Shown: positions 16,268 through 24,890, counted from the stretch's first letter. The stretch is 61,702 nucleotides of DNA from Mycobacterium neglectum (GCF_002591975.1 NZ_NVQE01000036.1:1-61702); one strand, 5' to 3'. Translations and numbers: made by a program. The notes: generated by a model from the letters alone, not told the origin.

Positions 16268-17050
16268 TCAGGCGTGGGCGCCGCCGTCGACGCGGATCTC
16301 GGTGCCGGTGATGAAGGCTCCGTCGTCGGAGGCGACCATCGCGATCACCGACGCGACAGCGCTGGGATCGCCAAGGATCTCGCTGTCTCTGCCGTGCAGC
16401 AATGGCGTCTGCTTGGCCCACAGTCCGAGGTCGTATCCCGCGGGCATCTTGTCGAGGGTGCTGTTGGCCAAGGCGGTCGATACGCCGCCCGGCTGGATGT
16501 TCACTGCCCGCAGTCCCTGTTTTGAATACTCGAGCGCCAGCGAATGGGTGAACGCCAGGACACCGCCCTTACTCGCCGCGTACGCCGCCATGTATGGATG
16601 CGCGAAAGTCGCTGCGGTGGAGGTGAAGTTGACGACGACGCCGCGGCCGGAGTCGATGAGCGCGGGAAGTGAAGCCCGCGTCATCAAGAACGTGCCCGTC
16701 AGGTTGATCGCGAGAGTGGTGTTCCAGTCGTGCAGCGTGTTTTCGTGGGTGTGGGCACAGAGTTGAATGGCTGCGGCATTGACGAGCACATCCAGCCCGT
16801 CGAGTGTGTTGATGGCAGTTGCCACCTCGTTGCCCACGGCAACCTCGTCCGAGATGTCCAGCACGGCGGTCGTCAACCTCTTGGCCGTACCCGCGTCCTC
16901 GGCAGCAGCCGTTGTTCTCGCGAGTCCTTCGGCAGACACGTCGAACGCGACGACCGTGCCGCCCTCCTCGAGCAGACGGGCGACGGTGGCCTGTCCGATT
17001 CCTGAACCGGCACCGGTGACGATGATCCTGCGGTCGCCGAACCTCTGCAC
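16268..17050 (-). CDS. Short-chain dehydrogenase/reductase, paralogue of the 9960-10805 SDR
   Basis: 260 residues from a GTG at 17048-17050 preceded by AAAGGAG. Motifs: TGAGSGIGQATVARL, NAAA, catalytic Ser in NFTSTAATFAHPYM, YAASK, and the C-terminal FITGTEIRVDGGAHA. Similarity to the other SDR suggests duplication within the island. It is the last gene of a long minus-strand run beginning at 24788. It converges with the KshA unit, with only 3 bases between stops. Substrate unknown. Confidence 0.86.
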   Translation of the reverse strand: MQRFGDRRIIVTGAGSGIGQATVARLLEEGGTVVAFDVSAEGLARTTAAAEDAGTAKRLTTAVLDISDEVAVGNEVATAINTLDGLDVLVNAAAIQLCAHTHENTLHDWNTTLAINLTGTFLMTRASLPALIDSGRGVVVNFTSTAATFAHPYMAAYAASKGGVLAFTHSLALEYSKQGLRAVNIQPGGVSTALANSTLDKMPAGYDLGLWAKQTPLLHGRDSEILGDPSAVASVIAMVASDDGAFITGTEIRVDGGAHA

Positions 17051-17061
17051 GATCGCTCCTT

Positions 17062-17493
17062 TCAAGCCGGTTGGAGGACGTTGAAATCTCCAAGGGTGAT
17101 CTGCACATCGAAGTGGCGGTGAATGATTCGCCATCCGTCGGCTGTGCGGACATGTCGATCGCGGTAGAAGCCGATCGCCTCGTAGGGGGTCAGCTGAGCG
17201 CGCTCGCCGGTCCCGACGTGCAGTACGCGCGCCTTGGTCGAGGACTCGGCGTTGTCGCCATCAATGGATATCTGGTAGTTGCCGAGAAGGTGTTGCGACG
17301 GCCCGCACCCGCCGAGAAAGCTGCGGATGGACTCGATGATCGCCGCTCGCCCAGTGAGTGTCGCGCCGTAAACGCCCACGGCCTGCGGATGAAATACGTC
17401 GTCGAGCCCCAACCAGTCACGGGCGTCAAGACATGTCGCATACGCGTTGAGCACATCGATGATTGCCTGGCGCTCTGTGCATTCGCAGTTCAT
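17062..17493 (-). CDS. SnoaL/NTF2-like protein
   Basis: 143 residues from the ATG at 17491-17493. A cone-shaped NTF2-like fold is suggested by an N-terminal helix region (RQAIIDVLNAYATCLDARDWLGLDDVFHPQAV), a TGRAAIIESIRSFL segment and the paired strands at GWRIIHRHFDVQITLG. Proteins of this type (SnoaL_4 group) are isomerases, dehydratases or binding proteins, often in steroid and polyketide pathways. It lies 11 bases after the SDR start and 10 bases after the next gene's stop in a tight unit. No catalytic residue can be assigned securely. Confidence 0.8.
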   Translation of the reverse strand: MNCECTERQAIIDVLNAYATCLDARDWLGLDDVFHPQAVGVYGATLTGRAAIIESIRSFLGGCGPSQHLLGNYQISIDGDNAESSTKARVLHVGTGERAQLTPYEAIGFYRDRHVRTADGWRIIHRHFDVQITLGDFNVLQPA

Positions 17494-17503
17494 GTGTTTG
17501 CTC

Positions 17504-18580
17504 TCAAGCCAGCTGGAATGCGCTGATCGGCGCCTCCGCCGGATATGCCGCCGGGCCACCGAGATCGTAGGCCGCGTTGAGCGCACCGATGAAGGCCGGA
17601 TCGTGCATCGGCTCGCCAGGAATATCGAGTTTGATGCCCTTGTGGCTGAGGTCGTCGACCATCATGTCGATGGCCTTCTCGGCGGTGAGGTCATCGGAGC
17701 CGTCCATGTTCTTCTTCAGCTCGTCGAAGTCGGAGAACACCTCGGCTGACCAGTGCACCAGGAACCGCAACTCGTCTGTGTGGTGGCGGGCGATCACGTC
17801 GTCACCGTTCTTGAGCAGCCACTGGTTGCGATCGGCCGGGTCGCCGGTGAAAACCGTGTCGAAAGCCAGCCCGGTCGGAATCTGTTGTTCGAGTGGGCCG
17901 TTCGCTTCGCCTCGGTGCACCATCATCTCGTTCTGCACCACCACGCCGCGGTTGTTGATCGGCGGTAACACCCGCTGCGGCGCCTTCAGCGGACCATTCG
18001 GCCAGTACGTGAATCCGCTACCTTCGTCCAGGGAGAACCACGTGATCACTTGAGCCATCTTGATCAGATAGTCGGTGAACAGCCCAGACTTGCCCATCAC
18101 ACTGCACAGCCATGTCGGCGCGTTCTCGTGACGGACGCCGCGAAAGCTGGGGGAGTCGAGGTGGCCGGGGTCGCGGTTCGCACACGGGCCGTTGATGTTG
18201 AACAGCATCAACTCCGGCTTCGCGTACTGCGCGCCCCAGTAGCTCTTCGCCGTGGTCAGGAACTGCTCGTTGTAGAAACAGTCGTGCAATTCGGGGTAGA
18301 GCACCGCGCCGTAGTTGGCCAGGTAACCACGGAAAGTGGGGGTCAGGAAGAGGTCAAGCGACGGCTCGAAGCCCTCGGGGAACATGCCACTCATCGTTGC
18401 CATCAGCTCTTCCGCCGAGGCGAAGTGCTGCGCAATGATCAGCCGCCATGGCCCCTCGGTGCGGACGACGTCGAGTAACCGCTCCTTCTGGTCGGCCGTG
18501 TAGACATTGTCGATCTCCCGCGGCGGCGCAGCGGGCCGCAACACATCGGAAAGCTCCATTCGCCGCTCGTTCGTGAGCAT
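17504..18580 (-). CDS. Conserved protein of unknown function, possible Fe(II)/2-oxoglutarate-type oxygenase fold
   Basis: 358 residues from an ATG at 18578-18580 preceded by AAGGAG. I do not recognise the family. There is no signal peptide or transmembrane segment. A His-x-Asp pair (H140, D142, in RDPGHLDSPSFRG) and a later His (H222, in MMVHRGEANG) have the spacing of the metal triad in Fe(II)/2-oxoglutarate oxygenases of the phytanoyl-CoA type, but the usual Arg beyond the last His is not where expected. It sits between the LLM oxidoreductase and the SnoaL-like gene, so a catabolic oxidation is plausible. Fold assignment is weak. Confidence 0.7.
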   Translation of the reverse strand: MLTNERRMELSDVLRPAAPPREIDNVYTADQKERLLDVVRTEGPWRLIIAQHFASAEELMATMSGMFPEGFEPSLDLFLTPTFRGYLANYGAVLYPELHDCFYNEQFLTTAKSYWGAQYAKPELMLFNINGPCANRDPGHLDSPSFRGVRHENAPTWLCSVMGKSGLFTDYLIKMAQVITWFSLDEGSGFTYWPNGPLKAPQRVLPPINNRGVVVQNEMMVHRGEANGPLEQQIPTGLAFDTVFTGDPADRNQWLLKNGDDVIARHHTDELRFLVHWSAEVFSDFDELKKNMDGSDDLTAEKAIDMMVDDLSHKGIKLDIPGEPMHDPAFIGALNAAYDLGGPAAYPAEAPISAFQLA

Positions 18581-18678
18581 GTCATGGTCTCCTTACTGAC
18601 TTCGTTGGCTCGATTGTGCTGACGATCAGGGACCGGCGGGCCGTGACTGTCCGGTGATCGGGAGACACGTTCTCGCGC

Positions 18679-18744
18679 TAGAACCGCAGCAGATGAGCGA
18701 ACTTCGCGTGCAGGGCCCGCCGGGTTTCCGACCGAGCGGCCGGA
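18679..18744 (-). pseudogene. Possible relic: C-terminal tail of an alpha/beta hydrolase
   Basis: Immediately after the LLM gene stop, one minus-strand frame reads ...RRALHAKFAHLLRF and stops at 18679-18681. This resembles the last residues of the hydrolase encoded at 19746-20681 (GLLRAKFDNPLRF), with DNA similarity ending in CTGCGGTTC before the stop. It may be the tail of a deleted second copy. Short, so uncertain. Confidence 0.35.
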
Positions 18745-19647
18745 TCAGATACCGAGCACCTCGCGCGCTCGGTCTATCTCGTCGGGGTCGGCGGTCGTCG
18801 GGACGAGCCTGAGCTCGTCGAGACCCGCTTCGCGTGCGCCGTTCACGGCGGCGAGAAGCCCGGATGCTCCACAGTTCAGCGTCCCCGCGGCCGGGGCCGT
18901 CAGGTATGAGGACGCCGGTCCGGTGACGGCGACGTCCTGGTCCCAGAAGTCCCGCACATGTTCTCTGAGCTGGTTCTCCGGGTCTGAACCGAGTGCGAAC
19001 CAGATCGGCGCGGAGAAGTGCGGTCGTTCTGCTCTGCCTGCCGCCTGCCACGCCTGGATGACGCGATCACGCTGCGCAGCCAATGCCTCGGCGTCGAAGT
19101 GAAGTGAATGCGCCGGGTCGCTCACCCCCACAGCCCATTTCGCAGCTCGAGCAAGCGCCTTGGGGCCGATCACGCCGGCGACGAGCGGTATGCCGCCGAT
19201 CTGCGCCGGCGCGGGTCCTGCGGGATGGTGTCCCTCCACGGGTGGCTCCTGGGCCCATACTCGCCGCATCGCCGCTACGGCCTCGTCCATGCGTTGACGT
19301 TTCCGGTCGAGTGAGCTGCCGACTGCGATGTAGTCCTCATCCCAAGCGCCGATGCCGACCCCGAGGGTCAGGCGCCCGTCGGACAGGACATCTATGGTCG
19401 CCAGGTCCTTCGCGAACATAACCGGGTTCCGCATCGGGAGCGTGATGACGTCGGTCCACAGCCGCACGCGCTCGGTCATCGCTGCCGCGGCGGCGAGCTG
19501 CGGGACGACCGACCAGCTGTCTGGATAGAGCACTCGTTCGTAGGTGGCAAGGCCGTGCCACGGCCCTTCGTCGATCTTGCGGTACCAGGAGAGCTCTGTC
19601 TCGCGCCCGTGGGGAAAGAGGGTCGGAAGCCCCATGGTGATGTGCAT
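18745..19647 (-). CDS. LLM-class (luciferase-like, probably F420-dependent) oxidoreductase
   Basis: 300 residues from the ATG at 19645-19647. The TIM-barrel flavin/F420 oxidoreductase signature is visible: the TERVRLWTDVITLPMRNPVMFAKDLATIDVLSDGRLTLGVGIGAWDEDY region, with the non-prolyl cis-peptide-like LGVGIG and the WxxD... stretch. Members reduce or oxidise ketones or C=C bonds, or act as monooxygenases; mycobacteria have many that use F420. It is flanked by two intergenic stretches that look like tails of lost genes. Cofactor choice cannot be decided from sequence alone. Confidence 0.85.
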   Translation of the reverse strand: MHITMGLPTLFPHGRETELSWYRKIDEGPWHGLATYERVLYPDSWSVVPQLAAAAAMTERVRLWTDVITLPMRNPVMFAKDLATIDVLSDGRLTLGVGIGAWDEDYIAVGSSLDRKRQRMDEAVAAMRRVWAQEPPVEGHHPAGPAPAQIGGIPLVAGVIGPKALARAAKWAVGVSDPAHSLHFDAEALAAQRDRVIQAWQAAGRAERPHFSAPIWFALGSDPENQLREHVRDFWDQDVAVTGPASSYLTAPAAGTLNCGASGLLAAVNGAREAGLDELRLVPTTADPDEIDRAREVLGI

Positions 19648-19692
19648 GCGTGGAGTTCATACCTTTCTGAGAGGATCTGGCAGCCGGCGGTG

Positions 19693-19746
19693 TTAGCTCA
19701 TCAGATTGTTGCGTTGACGTACTTCGCCCAACCACTCCGTGGACGT
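19693..19746 (-). pseudogene. Possible relic: C-terminal tail ending WLGEVRQRNNLMS
   Basis: In the 98-base gap between the hydrolase and the LLM gene, a minus-strand frame reads TSTEWLGEVRQRNNLMS then TAA at 19693-19695. Composition is coding-like and the sequence looks like a protein C-terminus rather than random spacer. The parent family is not identified. It may mark deletion of a gene. Confidence 0.25.
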
Positions 19747-20681
19747 CAGAACCGCAGCGGGTTGTCGAATTTCGCGCGTAGAAGCCCGCACACCTCCGCG
19801 ATTGCCAGCCTTCCGCGGGCGGTGGCATCTGACCGCATCAAGAACCCATGACCGGCGCCCGGATAGCGCGTCACGGTGGTTTGCACCCCTGCGTCTCGCA
19901 GTCGCGACGCGTAGCGCTCACCCCAGCTTCGGATCGGATCGCATTCTGCGGTAACGATTATGGCGGGCGGCAGTGCGCTCAAGTCGGTAGCGTATGCCGG
20001 CACCCGGTACTGGTCGTGCGGCGCGCCGCTGCCGGCGTCGGCGAGCTCGTGCATGTAGAGGATGTCGTCGTGGCTGAGCATCGGCGCATCGGGGAGCGCG
20101 ACCATCGACTCGGCCATCATGTCGCGGTCGAGGCCCGGGTAGAGCAGCACCTGACAGCAGATGGCGGGCCCGCCGTGATCCCGGGCCGCCAGGGCCACCG
20201 CCGCGGCCAGCGAGCCACCCGCACTGTCGCCGACGACCGCCAGCCGCGTAACGTCGACGCCCAACTGCTCTCCTTGCCCCGCAACCCATTCGGCGGCCGC
20301 AAGTGCGTCGTTGAACTGGGCAGGTGCGGGGCACTCCGGAGCGAGACGGTAATCCACCGACACGACGGTGGCGTTCGACTGGGCGGCAAGCGTTCTCGCC
20401 AGCGGCTCGAACGAATGGTTGGACCCCATCACCATGCCGCCGCCGTGGAAGTAGACCAGCACCGGCGCTATCGACGCGGTCGAGGGTCGGTAGATCCGGA
20501 CGGGAATCTGACCGGCTGGCCCGCGGATCGCGCAATCCTCGATATTCGCCATGGGCGCCATGTCGTCTGGGTGCGGTGCGGACTCGATCGCGTCCCGCAC
20601 GGCCGCCAGGCCACGCACTCGCATCGGCGGTATCGGGCCAAACGACGCCATGCGGGCTGCGGCGTCGGGGTCGAGTCTCAC
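19746..20681 (-). CDS. Alpha/beta hydrolase, hormone-sensitive-lipase (LipH/esterase IV) family
   Basis: 311 residues from a GTG at 20679-20681 that shares one base with the upstream SDR stop (TAGTG). The HSL family is defined by VYFHGGGMVMG, which forms the oxyanion hole, and by the nucleophile motif GDSAGGSLAA. The catalytic Asp is in AECDPIRSWGERYA and the His in PGAGHGFL. Such esterases hydrolyse short acyl or lactone esters; the HAPMO-like oxygenase in the same module would produce an ester or lactone for it. That link is inference. No signal peptide, so cytoplasmic. Confidence 0.9.
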   Translation of the reverse strand: MRLDPDAAARMASFGPIPPMRVRGLAAVRDAIESAPHPDDMAPMANIEDCAIRGPAGQIPVRIYRPSTASIAPVLVYFHGGGMVMGSNHSFEPLARTLAAQSNATVVSVDYRLAPECPAPAQFNDALAAAEWVAGQGEQLGVDVTRLAVVGDSAGGSLAAAVALAARDHGGPAICCQVLLYPGLDRDMMAESMVALPDAPMLSHDDILYMHELADAGSGAPHDQYRVPAYATDLSALPPAIIVTAECDPIRSWGERYASRLRDAGVQTTVTRYPGAGHGFLMRSDATARGRLAIAEVCGLLRAKFDNPLRF

Positions 20682-21532
20682 TAGTGGCCCGGGTCGAAAC
20701 GACGGCCTGCCCGCAGCGCCGGCGGCTTCTGGGAGACAAGGACTTCTGCACGTTCGGCCATTGCCGAGCCGACGTAGTCGGGTTGGGTGAGCAGGTAGAA
20801 GCGCCCTTCGGCGGCCTGCTCGAACACGGCTTCGGCGGCCGCGAGCGGATCCATGGCGTCGGCTTTGATGTCGAGCATGGCGCGACGCTGCGACTCGGCT
20901 GCCGTGACATCGCCGCTGTCCACACCTCCGGCGGAGTCGAAGATGTCGGACACCACGGCGCCAGGTAGCACGGCCTGCACATGAATGTGGTTATGGCCGG
21001 CCAGTTCGACCTCGAGTCGTAGGCACTCGGTGAGCGCCAGCACGGCGTGCTTGCTCATGATGTAGGGCGACTGCAAAGGGACGGCGACGACGCCGCCGAT
21101 CGACGAGAGGTTCCACACCCAGGCGGGTTCACCGGCGGCGATCATCTGCGGCAGAAAGGCGCGCACGCCGTGAAAGACTCCGCTGATGTTGATGTCCACC
21201 AGCCGATTCCAGTTCTTGACCGGGGTGTCCCAGAGATAGCCGAACTGCTCGATGCCCGCATTGTTGACCAGAAGCCGCACCGGTCCGATGTCGCGGTACG
21301 TACGCTCGGCGAGAAGCTCGACAGCATCGGCGTCGCGTACGTCGCATTCGACGTCTACCGCCGCGCCACCGGCAGCGGTCAACTCGTCGCGGAGCGCGGC
21401 CACTGCGGCGCCGTCTATGTCGGCCAGCACGACCGTCATGCCAAGGCCTGCGGCGTGGCGTGCCAGGCCGGCACCGATGCCGGCTCCCGCACCGGTGATG
21501 ACGGCGACGCCGCCATCGAATGGCGTCCTCAC
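20681..21532 (-). CDS. Short-chain dehydrogenase/reductase
   Basis: 283 residues from a GTG at 21530-21532, overlapping the SnoaL-like stop (GTGA). Motifs: TGAGAGIGAGLARH, NNAG, catalytic Ser in NLSSIGG, YIMSK. A C-terminal extension (FYLLTQPDYVGSAMAERAEVLVSQKPPALR) is typical of a large group of actinobacterial SDRs acting on bulky alcohols. Coupled both upstream and downstream, so part of one message with the hydrolase. Substrate unknown. Confidence 0.86.
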   Translation of the reverse strand: MRTPFDGGVAVITGAGAGIGAGLARHAAGLGMTVVLADIDGAAVAALRDELTAAGGAAVDVECDVRDADAVELLAERTYRDIGPVRLLVNNAGIEQFGYLWDTPVKNWNRLVDINISGVFHGVRAFLPQMIAAGEPAWVWNLSSIGGVVAVPLQSPYIMSKHAVLALTECLRLEVELAGHNHIHVQAVLPGAVVSDIFDSAGGVDSGDVTAAESQRRAMLDIKADAMDPLAAAEAVFEQAAEGRFYLLTQPDYVGSAMAERAEVLVSQKPPALRAGRRFDPGH

Positions 21533-22014
21533 GCGCCGGCGATGGCCGAGCTCTTGGCGCTGTGTTCGGCGAACGGAATCGAATCCTCGGCGTCGAGCAC
21601 AACATTCATGGACGTCAACACAAGGCCGCGATCTCCGCGGCGGATGCCGACGTCGACCACACCGCTGGACACATCGAAAGGGACGTTATTGGTGATCTGG
21701 TTTACGTAGAGATAGAAGCGCACATTCGTGATCGCTCCGTCGGTGCCTGTGCGAAAGATGTTCGTCGCGTGGTGGCGCAACGGATAGGGGTTCTCATTGC
21801 GGTGCTGGATCAGCCACGCCAGCGTTTCGGCGCCGCCGTGTAGTTCGGCGGCCAGCAGCTCCTCAAAGGGGCACGCGCCAGAGTCCGATCGGCTCAGATA
21901 CTCCATCTCGTCGCCGATACGGAGCGCCAGCTCGTCGAAGTGCCCTTGGTCGTAGTGGAACCAAAAGCCGGCGAGGAATTCCTGGACTTCGGACAGCGTG
22001 ATGGCGTCGCTCAT
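21529..22014 (-). CDS. SnoaL/NTF2-like protein (ring-hydroxylating-dioxygenase-small-subunit-like size)
   Basis: 161 residues from the ATG at 22012-22014. Features: EVQEFLAGFWFHYDQGHFDELALRIGDEMEYLSRSDSG, followed by paired strands with HHATNIF and NVRFYLYV. The fold matches nuclear-transport-factor-2-like proteins that serve as isomerases or small structural subunits. It lies between the acyl-CoA synthetase and an SDR, each within a few bases, in the same message. Role in the pathway unclear. Confidence 0.78.
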   Translation of the reverse strand: MSDAITLSEVQEFLAGFWFHYDQGHFDELALRIGDEMEYLSRSDSGACPFEELLAAELHGGAETLAWLIQHRNENPYPLRHHATNIFRTGTDGAITNVRFYLYVNQITNNVPFDVSSGVVDVGIRRGDRGLVLTSMNVVLDAEDSIPFAEHSAKSSAIAGA

Positions 22015-22039
22015 GGCCGCCAGTCAACCGTCGCCACAT

Positions 22040-23620
22040 TCACTGCGGCACGGAGGCGTCCGGTGAGTGGAACGGTTTTTCCGACCCGAATCGGGTGCGT
22101 AGGTCGCGTTTGAGCAGCTTGCCGCTGGGGTTCTTCGGAAGGCTGTCGACAAAGAAGACCTGCTTGGGGGTTTTGAAACCGGCAAGGTGGGCGCGGCAAT
22201 GCTTGATCAGTTCGTGCTCGTCGGTCGTGCCCCCGTTCCGGATCACCACCGCCGCCACCACGGCCTCGACCCACACCGGGTGCGGAATGCCGAACACAGC
22301 GACTTCCTCCACGCCGGGGTGGCGGTACAGAACTTCTTCGACCTCGCGGCTGGCGACGTTCTCGCCGCCTGTCTTGATCATGTCCTTCTTGCGGTCGACC
22401 ACCCGCAGCAGCCCGAATTCGTCGTAGTAACCGAGGTCTCCCGAGTGGAACCATCCACCGCGGAATGCCTCCGCAGTACGGACCGGGTCGTCGAGGTAAC
22501 CCAGCATGAGATGCGGGCCTCGGTGGGCGATCTCGCCGATCGTTCCGGGCTCTACGGGATGGTCGGTGTCGTCGACGATGGCGGTTTCGACATTGATCGC
22601 GGGTCTGCCGGCCGCACCGGCGTGGTCGCGCTGGTCGTCGGGCCCCATCGCACTGGCAAGCGGCGCCATCTCCGTCTGCCCGTAAAAATTCCAGAGGGCG
22701 AGATTCGGTAACCGTTCACGGATCTCGTGGAGCACCTCAGTAGGCATGGCCGATGCCCCGTAATACCCCTTGCGGAGACTGCTCAGATCGACCTGGTCGA
22801 AAATGGGCGACCGCAACAGTGCGATCCAGACTGTCGGTGGGGCAAAGTAATTGGTCGCCGAATGGGCTTCTATGCCGCGCAGAACCAACTCCGGATCGGG
22901 TCGTGGAAGGATGATGCTGGTCGCACCGAGATAGATGTCGGTGGCCAGAAAGTTGTCCAGCTGTGCGCAGTGGTACAGCGGCATCGAGTGGATTTCGACG
23001 TCATCGGATTCCATCGACCCCGCGACGATCGAACTGACGTAGTTCGCCATCAGGCTGCGACTGGAATGCATCACACCTTTCGGCCGGGATTCCGTGCCGC
23101 TGGTGTACATCAGGCGCAGCAGCTGATCGTCGTCGATTGTGAGGTCCGGCGCGGGAGTCGTGGTCGTCAGCCAGAGGGCGAAGTCGTCCCACCCGGCCGG
23201 CGTTCGCTGCTCGCCGGTGGTCAACACCACCTTCGTCGTGACCATGCCACCCCGGGTCATCGCCTGTGCGGCGACGGGAATGAGGTCATGCTCGACGATC
23301 ACACCGCGGACCTGGCTGTGATCGAGGATGTAGGCGATCTCCTCGGCCGTGAGCATGAAGTTGATCGGTACGAGAACGACGGCGGCGCGAGCAGTGGCGA
23401 ATGCCAGCACCGCGTACTGCCAGCAGTTGCGGGCCAACAGCGCGATCCGGTCGCCCGGCGCAAAACCGTTGTCCCGCAGCGCCGCCGCAGCCCGATCGAC
23501 CAGTTCGTCGAATTCGGCGAACGTCAACCCGACAGCACCGTCGACGATTGCGACCTTGTCGGGACAGCGGCGGGCCGACCGGCGCGGGATGTCGCCCAGC
23601 GAATGGCTACGGACCTGCAT
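22040..23620 (-). CDS. Acyl-CoA synthetase, AMP-binding (FadD type)
   Basis: 526 residues from an ATG at 23618-23620 preceded by GAGGA. The adenylate-forming motifs are in order: YTSGTESRPKGVMHS (A3), YGQTEMAPLAS (A5), GWFHSGDLGYYDEFGLLRVVDRKKDMIKTGGENV (A7-A8) and the catalytic Lys in NPSGKLLKRDL near the C-terminus. It activates a carboxylic acid to the CoA thioester, probably a side-chain or ring-derived acid. The acyl-CoA dehydrogenase gene ends 10 bases upstream. Chain-length preference cannot be read from sequence. Confidence 0.93.
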   Translation of the reverse strand: MQVRSHSLGDIPRRSARRCPDKVAIVDGAVGLTFAEFDELVDRAAAALRDNGFAPGDRIALLARNCWQYAVLAFATARAAVVLVPINFMLTAEEIAYILDHSQVRGVIVEHDLIPVAAQAMTRGGMVTTKVVLTTGEQRTPAGWDDFALWLTTTTPAPDLTIDDDQLLRLMYTSGTESRPKGVMHSSRSLMANYVSSIVAGSMESDDVEIHSMPLYHCAQLDNFLATDIYLGATSIILPRPDPELVLRGIEAHSATNYFAPPTVWIALLRSPIFDQVDLSSLRKGYYGASAMPTEVLHEIRERLPNLALWNFYGQTEMAPLASAMGPDDQRDHAGAAGRPAINVETAIVDDTDHPVEPGTIGEIAHRGPHLMLGYLDDPVRTAEAFRGGWFHSGDLGYYDEFGLLRVVDRKKDMIKTGGENVASREVEEVLYRHPGVEEVAVFGIPHPVWVEAVVAAVVIRNGGTTDEHELIKHCRAHLAGFKTPKQVFFVDSLPKNPSGKLLKRDLRTRFGSEKPFHSPDASVPQ

Positions 23621-23630
23621 ATTGTCGTCC

Positions 23631-24788
23631 TCAGTCTCTCGGCACCAGCGCGAGGTCGCGACCGATGATCTCGCGCATGATCTCCGACGTACCGCCGTAT
23701 ACCCGCGTCACCCGAGCATCGATCGCCGAGCGGGCGATCGGGTACTCGCGCATGTAGCCGTAGCCGCCGAACAGTTGTTGGCAGGAGTCGAGGCAACGGA
23801 ACTCCATCTCCGTTGCCCAGAGCTTGGCCTTCGCGGCATCGGCGGGTGACAACCGGCGTGCATTGAGCTCGATGACGCACCGATCGATGAACGCCTCGGC
23901 AACCGAGACCTCGGTGGTCACGTCGGCCAGCACGAAACGGGTGTTCTGCAGCGCGCCGATCGGCTTGCCGAATGCGGAGCGCTCGCGCACATGGTCGATG
24001 GTCCAGCGCAATGCGGCGCGGGCGCGGGCCAGGCTGCCAACGGCGATCTGCATGCGTTCCTGCGGAAGGTTTTTCATCATCTCGGCGAATCCCCGGCCGA
24101 CCTCACCCAGCACATTGCTCTTGGGGACCGCCACATCGGTGAAAACCAGCTCGGAGGTGTCCTGGCAGTGCAGTCCCAGCTTGTCCAGGTTGCGTCCGCG
24201 TGCGAAGCCAGGCATGCCGCGCTCGAGCACCAGCAGGGTCAGGCCGCGGTGACGGTCGGGCGAAGTGCGCACCGCGGCGATGACCAAGTCCGCGTTCTGC
24301 CCGTTGGTGATGAACGTCTTGGCGCCATTGACGACAAAGTGGTCGCCGGCGTCGACGGCGGATGTGCGGATGGCGGCGACATCGGATCCGGCGCCGGGCT
24401 CGGTCATGGCGATGGCGGCGATCAGATCGCCGCTGACGAAGCCGGGTAGCCACCGGTCCTGCTGTTCGGGCGTCGTCAGGTCTGCCAGGTACGGCAGGCA
24501 GATGTCGTTGTGGACGGCGAAACTGAGTCCCACCGCGCCGCAGTCGGAGTCCATGAACGCTTCGATCAGGATCTGGTTGTAGCGGAAGTCACGGGCGCCG
24601 ACTCCGCCGAAGCTTTCGTCGGCGGCGAAGCCGAGCAGCCCGATGCCACCGGCCTTGGCGAACACCTCACGGGGAATGATGCCGTCGACTTCCCAGCCGG
24701 CGATGTGAGGTGCGACCTCCTTGGCCGCGAAATCGCCCGCCAGTTCGGCGAAGGCGCGGTGGTCAGCGTCGTAGTGCACCCGTTGCAT
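23631..24788 (-). CDS. Acyl-CoA dehydrogenase (FadE type)
   Basis: 385 residues from the ATG at 24786-24788. Standard ACAD signatures: AIAMTEPGAGSDVAAIRT in the flavin-binding beta domain, and a C-terminal CLDSCQQLFGGYGYMREYPIARSAIDARVTRVYGGTSEIMREII. The catalytic Glu lies in the YGGTSEIM region in this subfamily. Length and motifs suggest a homotetrameric enzyme rather than the heteromeric steroid side-chain ACADs. First gene of the long minus-strand unit that runs to 16268. Divergent from the HAPMO-like gene. Confidence 0.93.
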   Translation of the reverse strand: MQRVHYDADHRAFAELAGDFAAKEVAPHIAGWEVDGIIPREVFAKAGGIGLLGFAADESFGGVGARDFRYNQILIEAFMDSDCGAVGLSFAVHNDICLPYLADLTTPEQQDRWLPGFVSGDLIAAIAMTEPGAGSDVAAIRTSAVDAGDHFVVNGAKTFITNGQNADLVIAAVRTSPDRHRGLTLLVLERGMPGFARGRNLDKLGLHCQDTSELVFTDVAVPKSNVLGEVGRGFAEMMKNLPQERMQIAVGSLARARAALRWTIDHVRERSAFGKPIGALQNTRFVLADVTTEVSVAEAFIDRCVIELNARRLSPADAAKAKLWATEMEFRCLDSCQQLFGGYGYMREYPIARSAIDARVTRVYGGTSEIMREIIGRDLALVPRD

Positions 24789-24890
24789 CGCCGGAGCGTA
24801 GACAGGGTCGTGGGATCGCTACCGACACGTGTCCCGCTCAGTAGACAGTCGCCGCGCCGGCGCCGGCCAACGCCCCGATACTCGACTGTC
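24789..24890. promoter_or_regulatory. Divergent promoter region with palindrome GACACGTGTC
   Basis: 102 bases between the acyl-CoA dehydrogenase and the HAPMO-like gene. The palindrome GACACGTGTC at 24824-24833 repeats the one between rbsK and proA; both are preceded by TACC with 0-1 extra base. A candidate operator for the divergent units. Confidence 0.4.
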
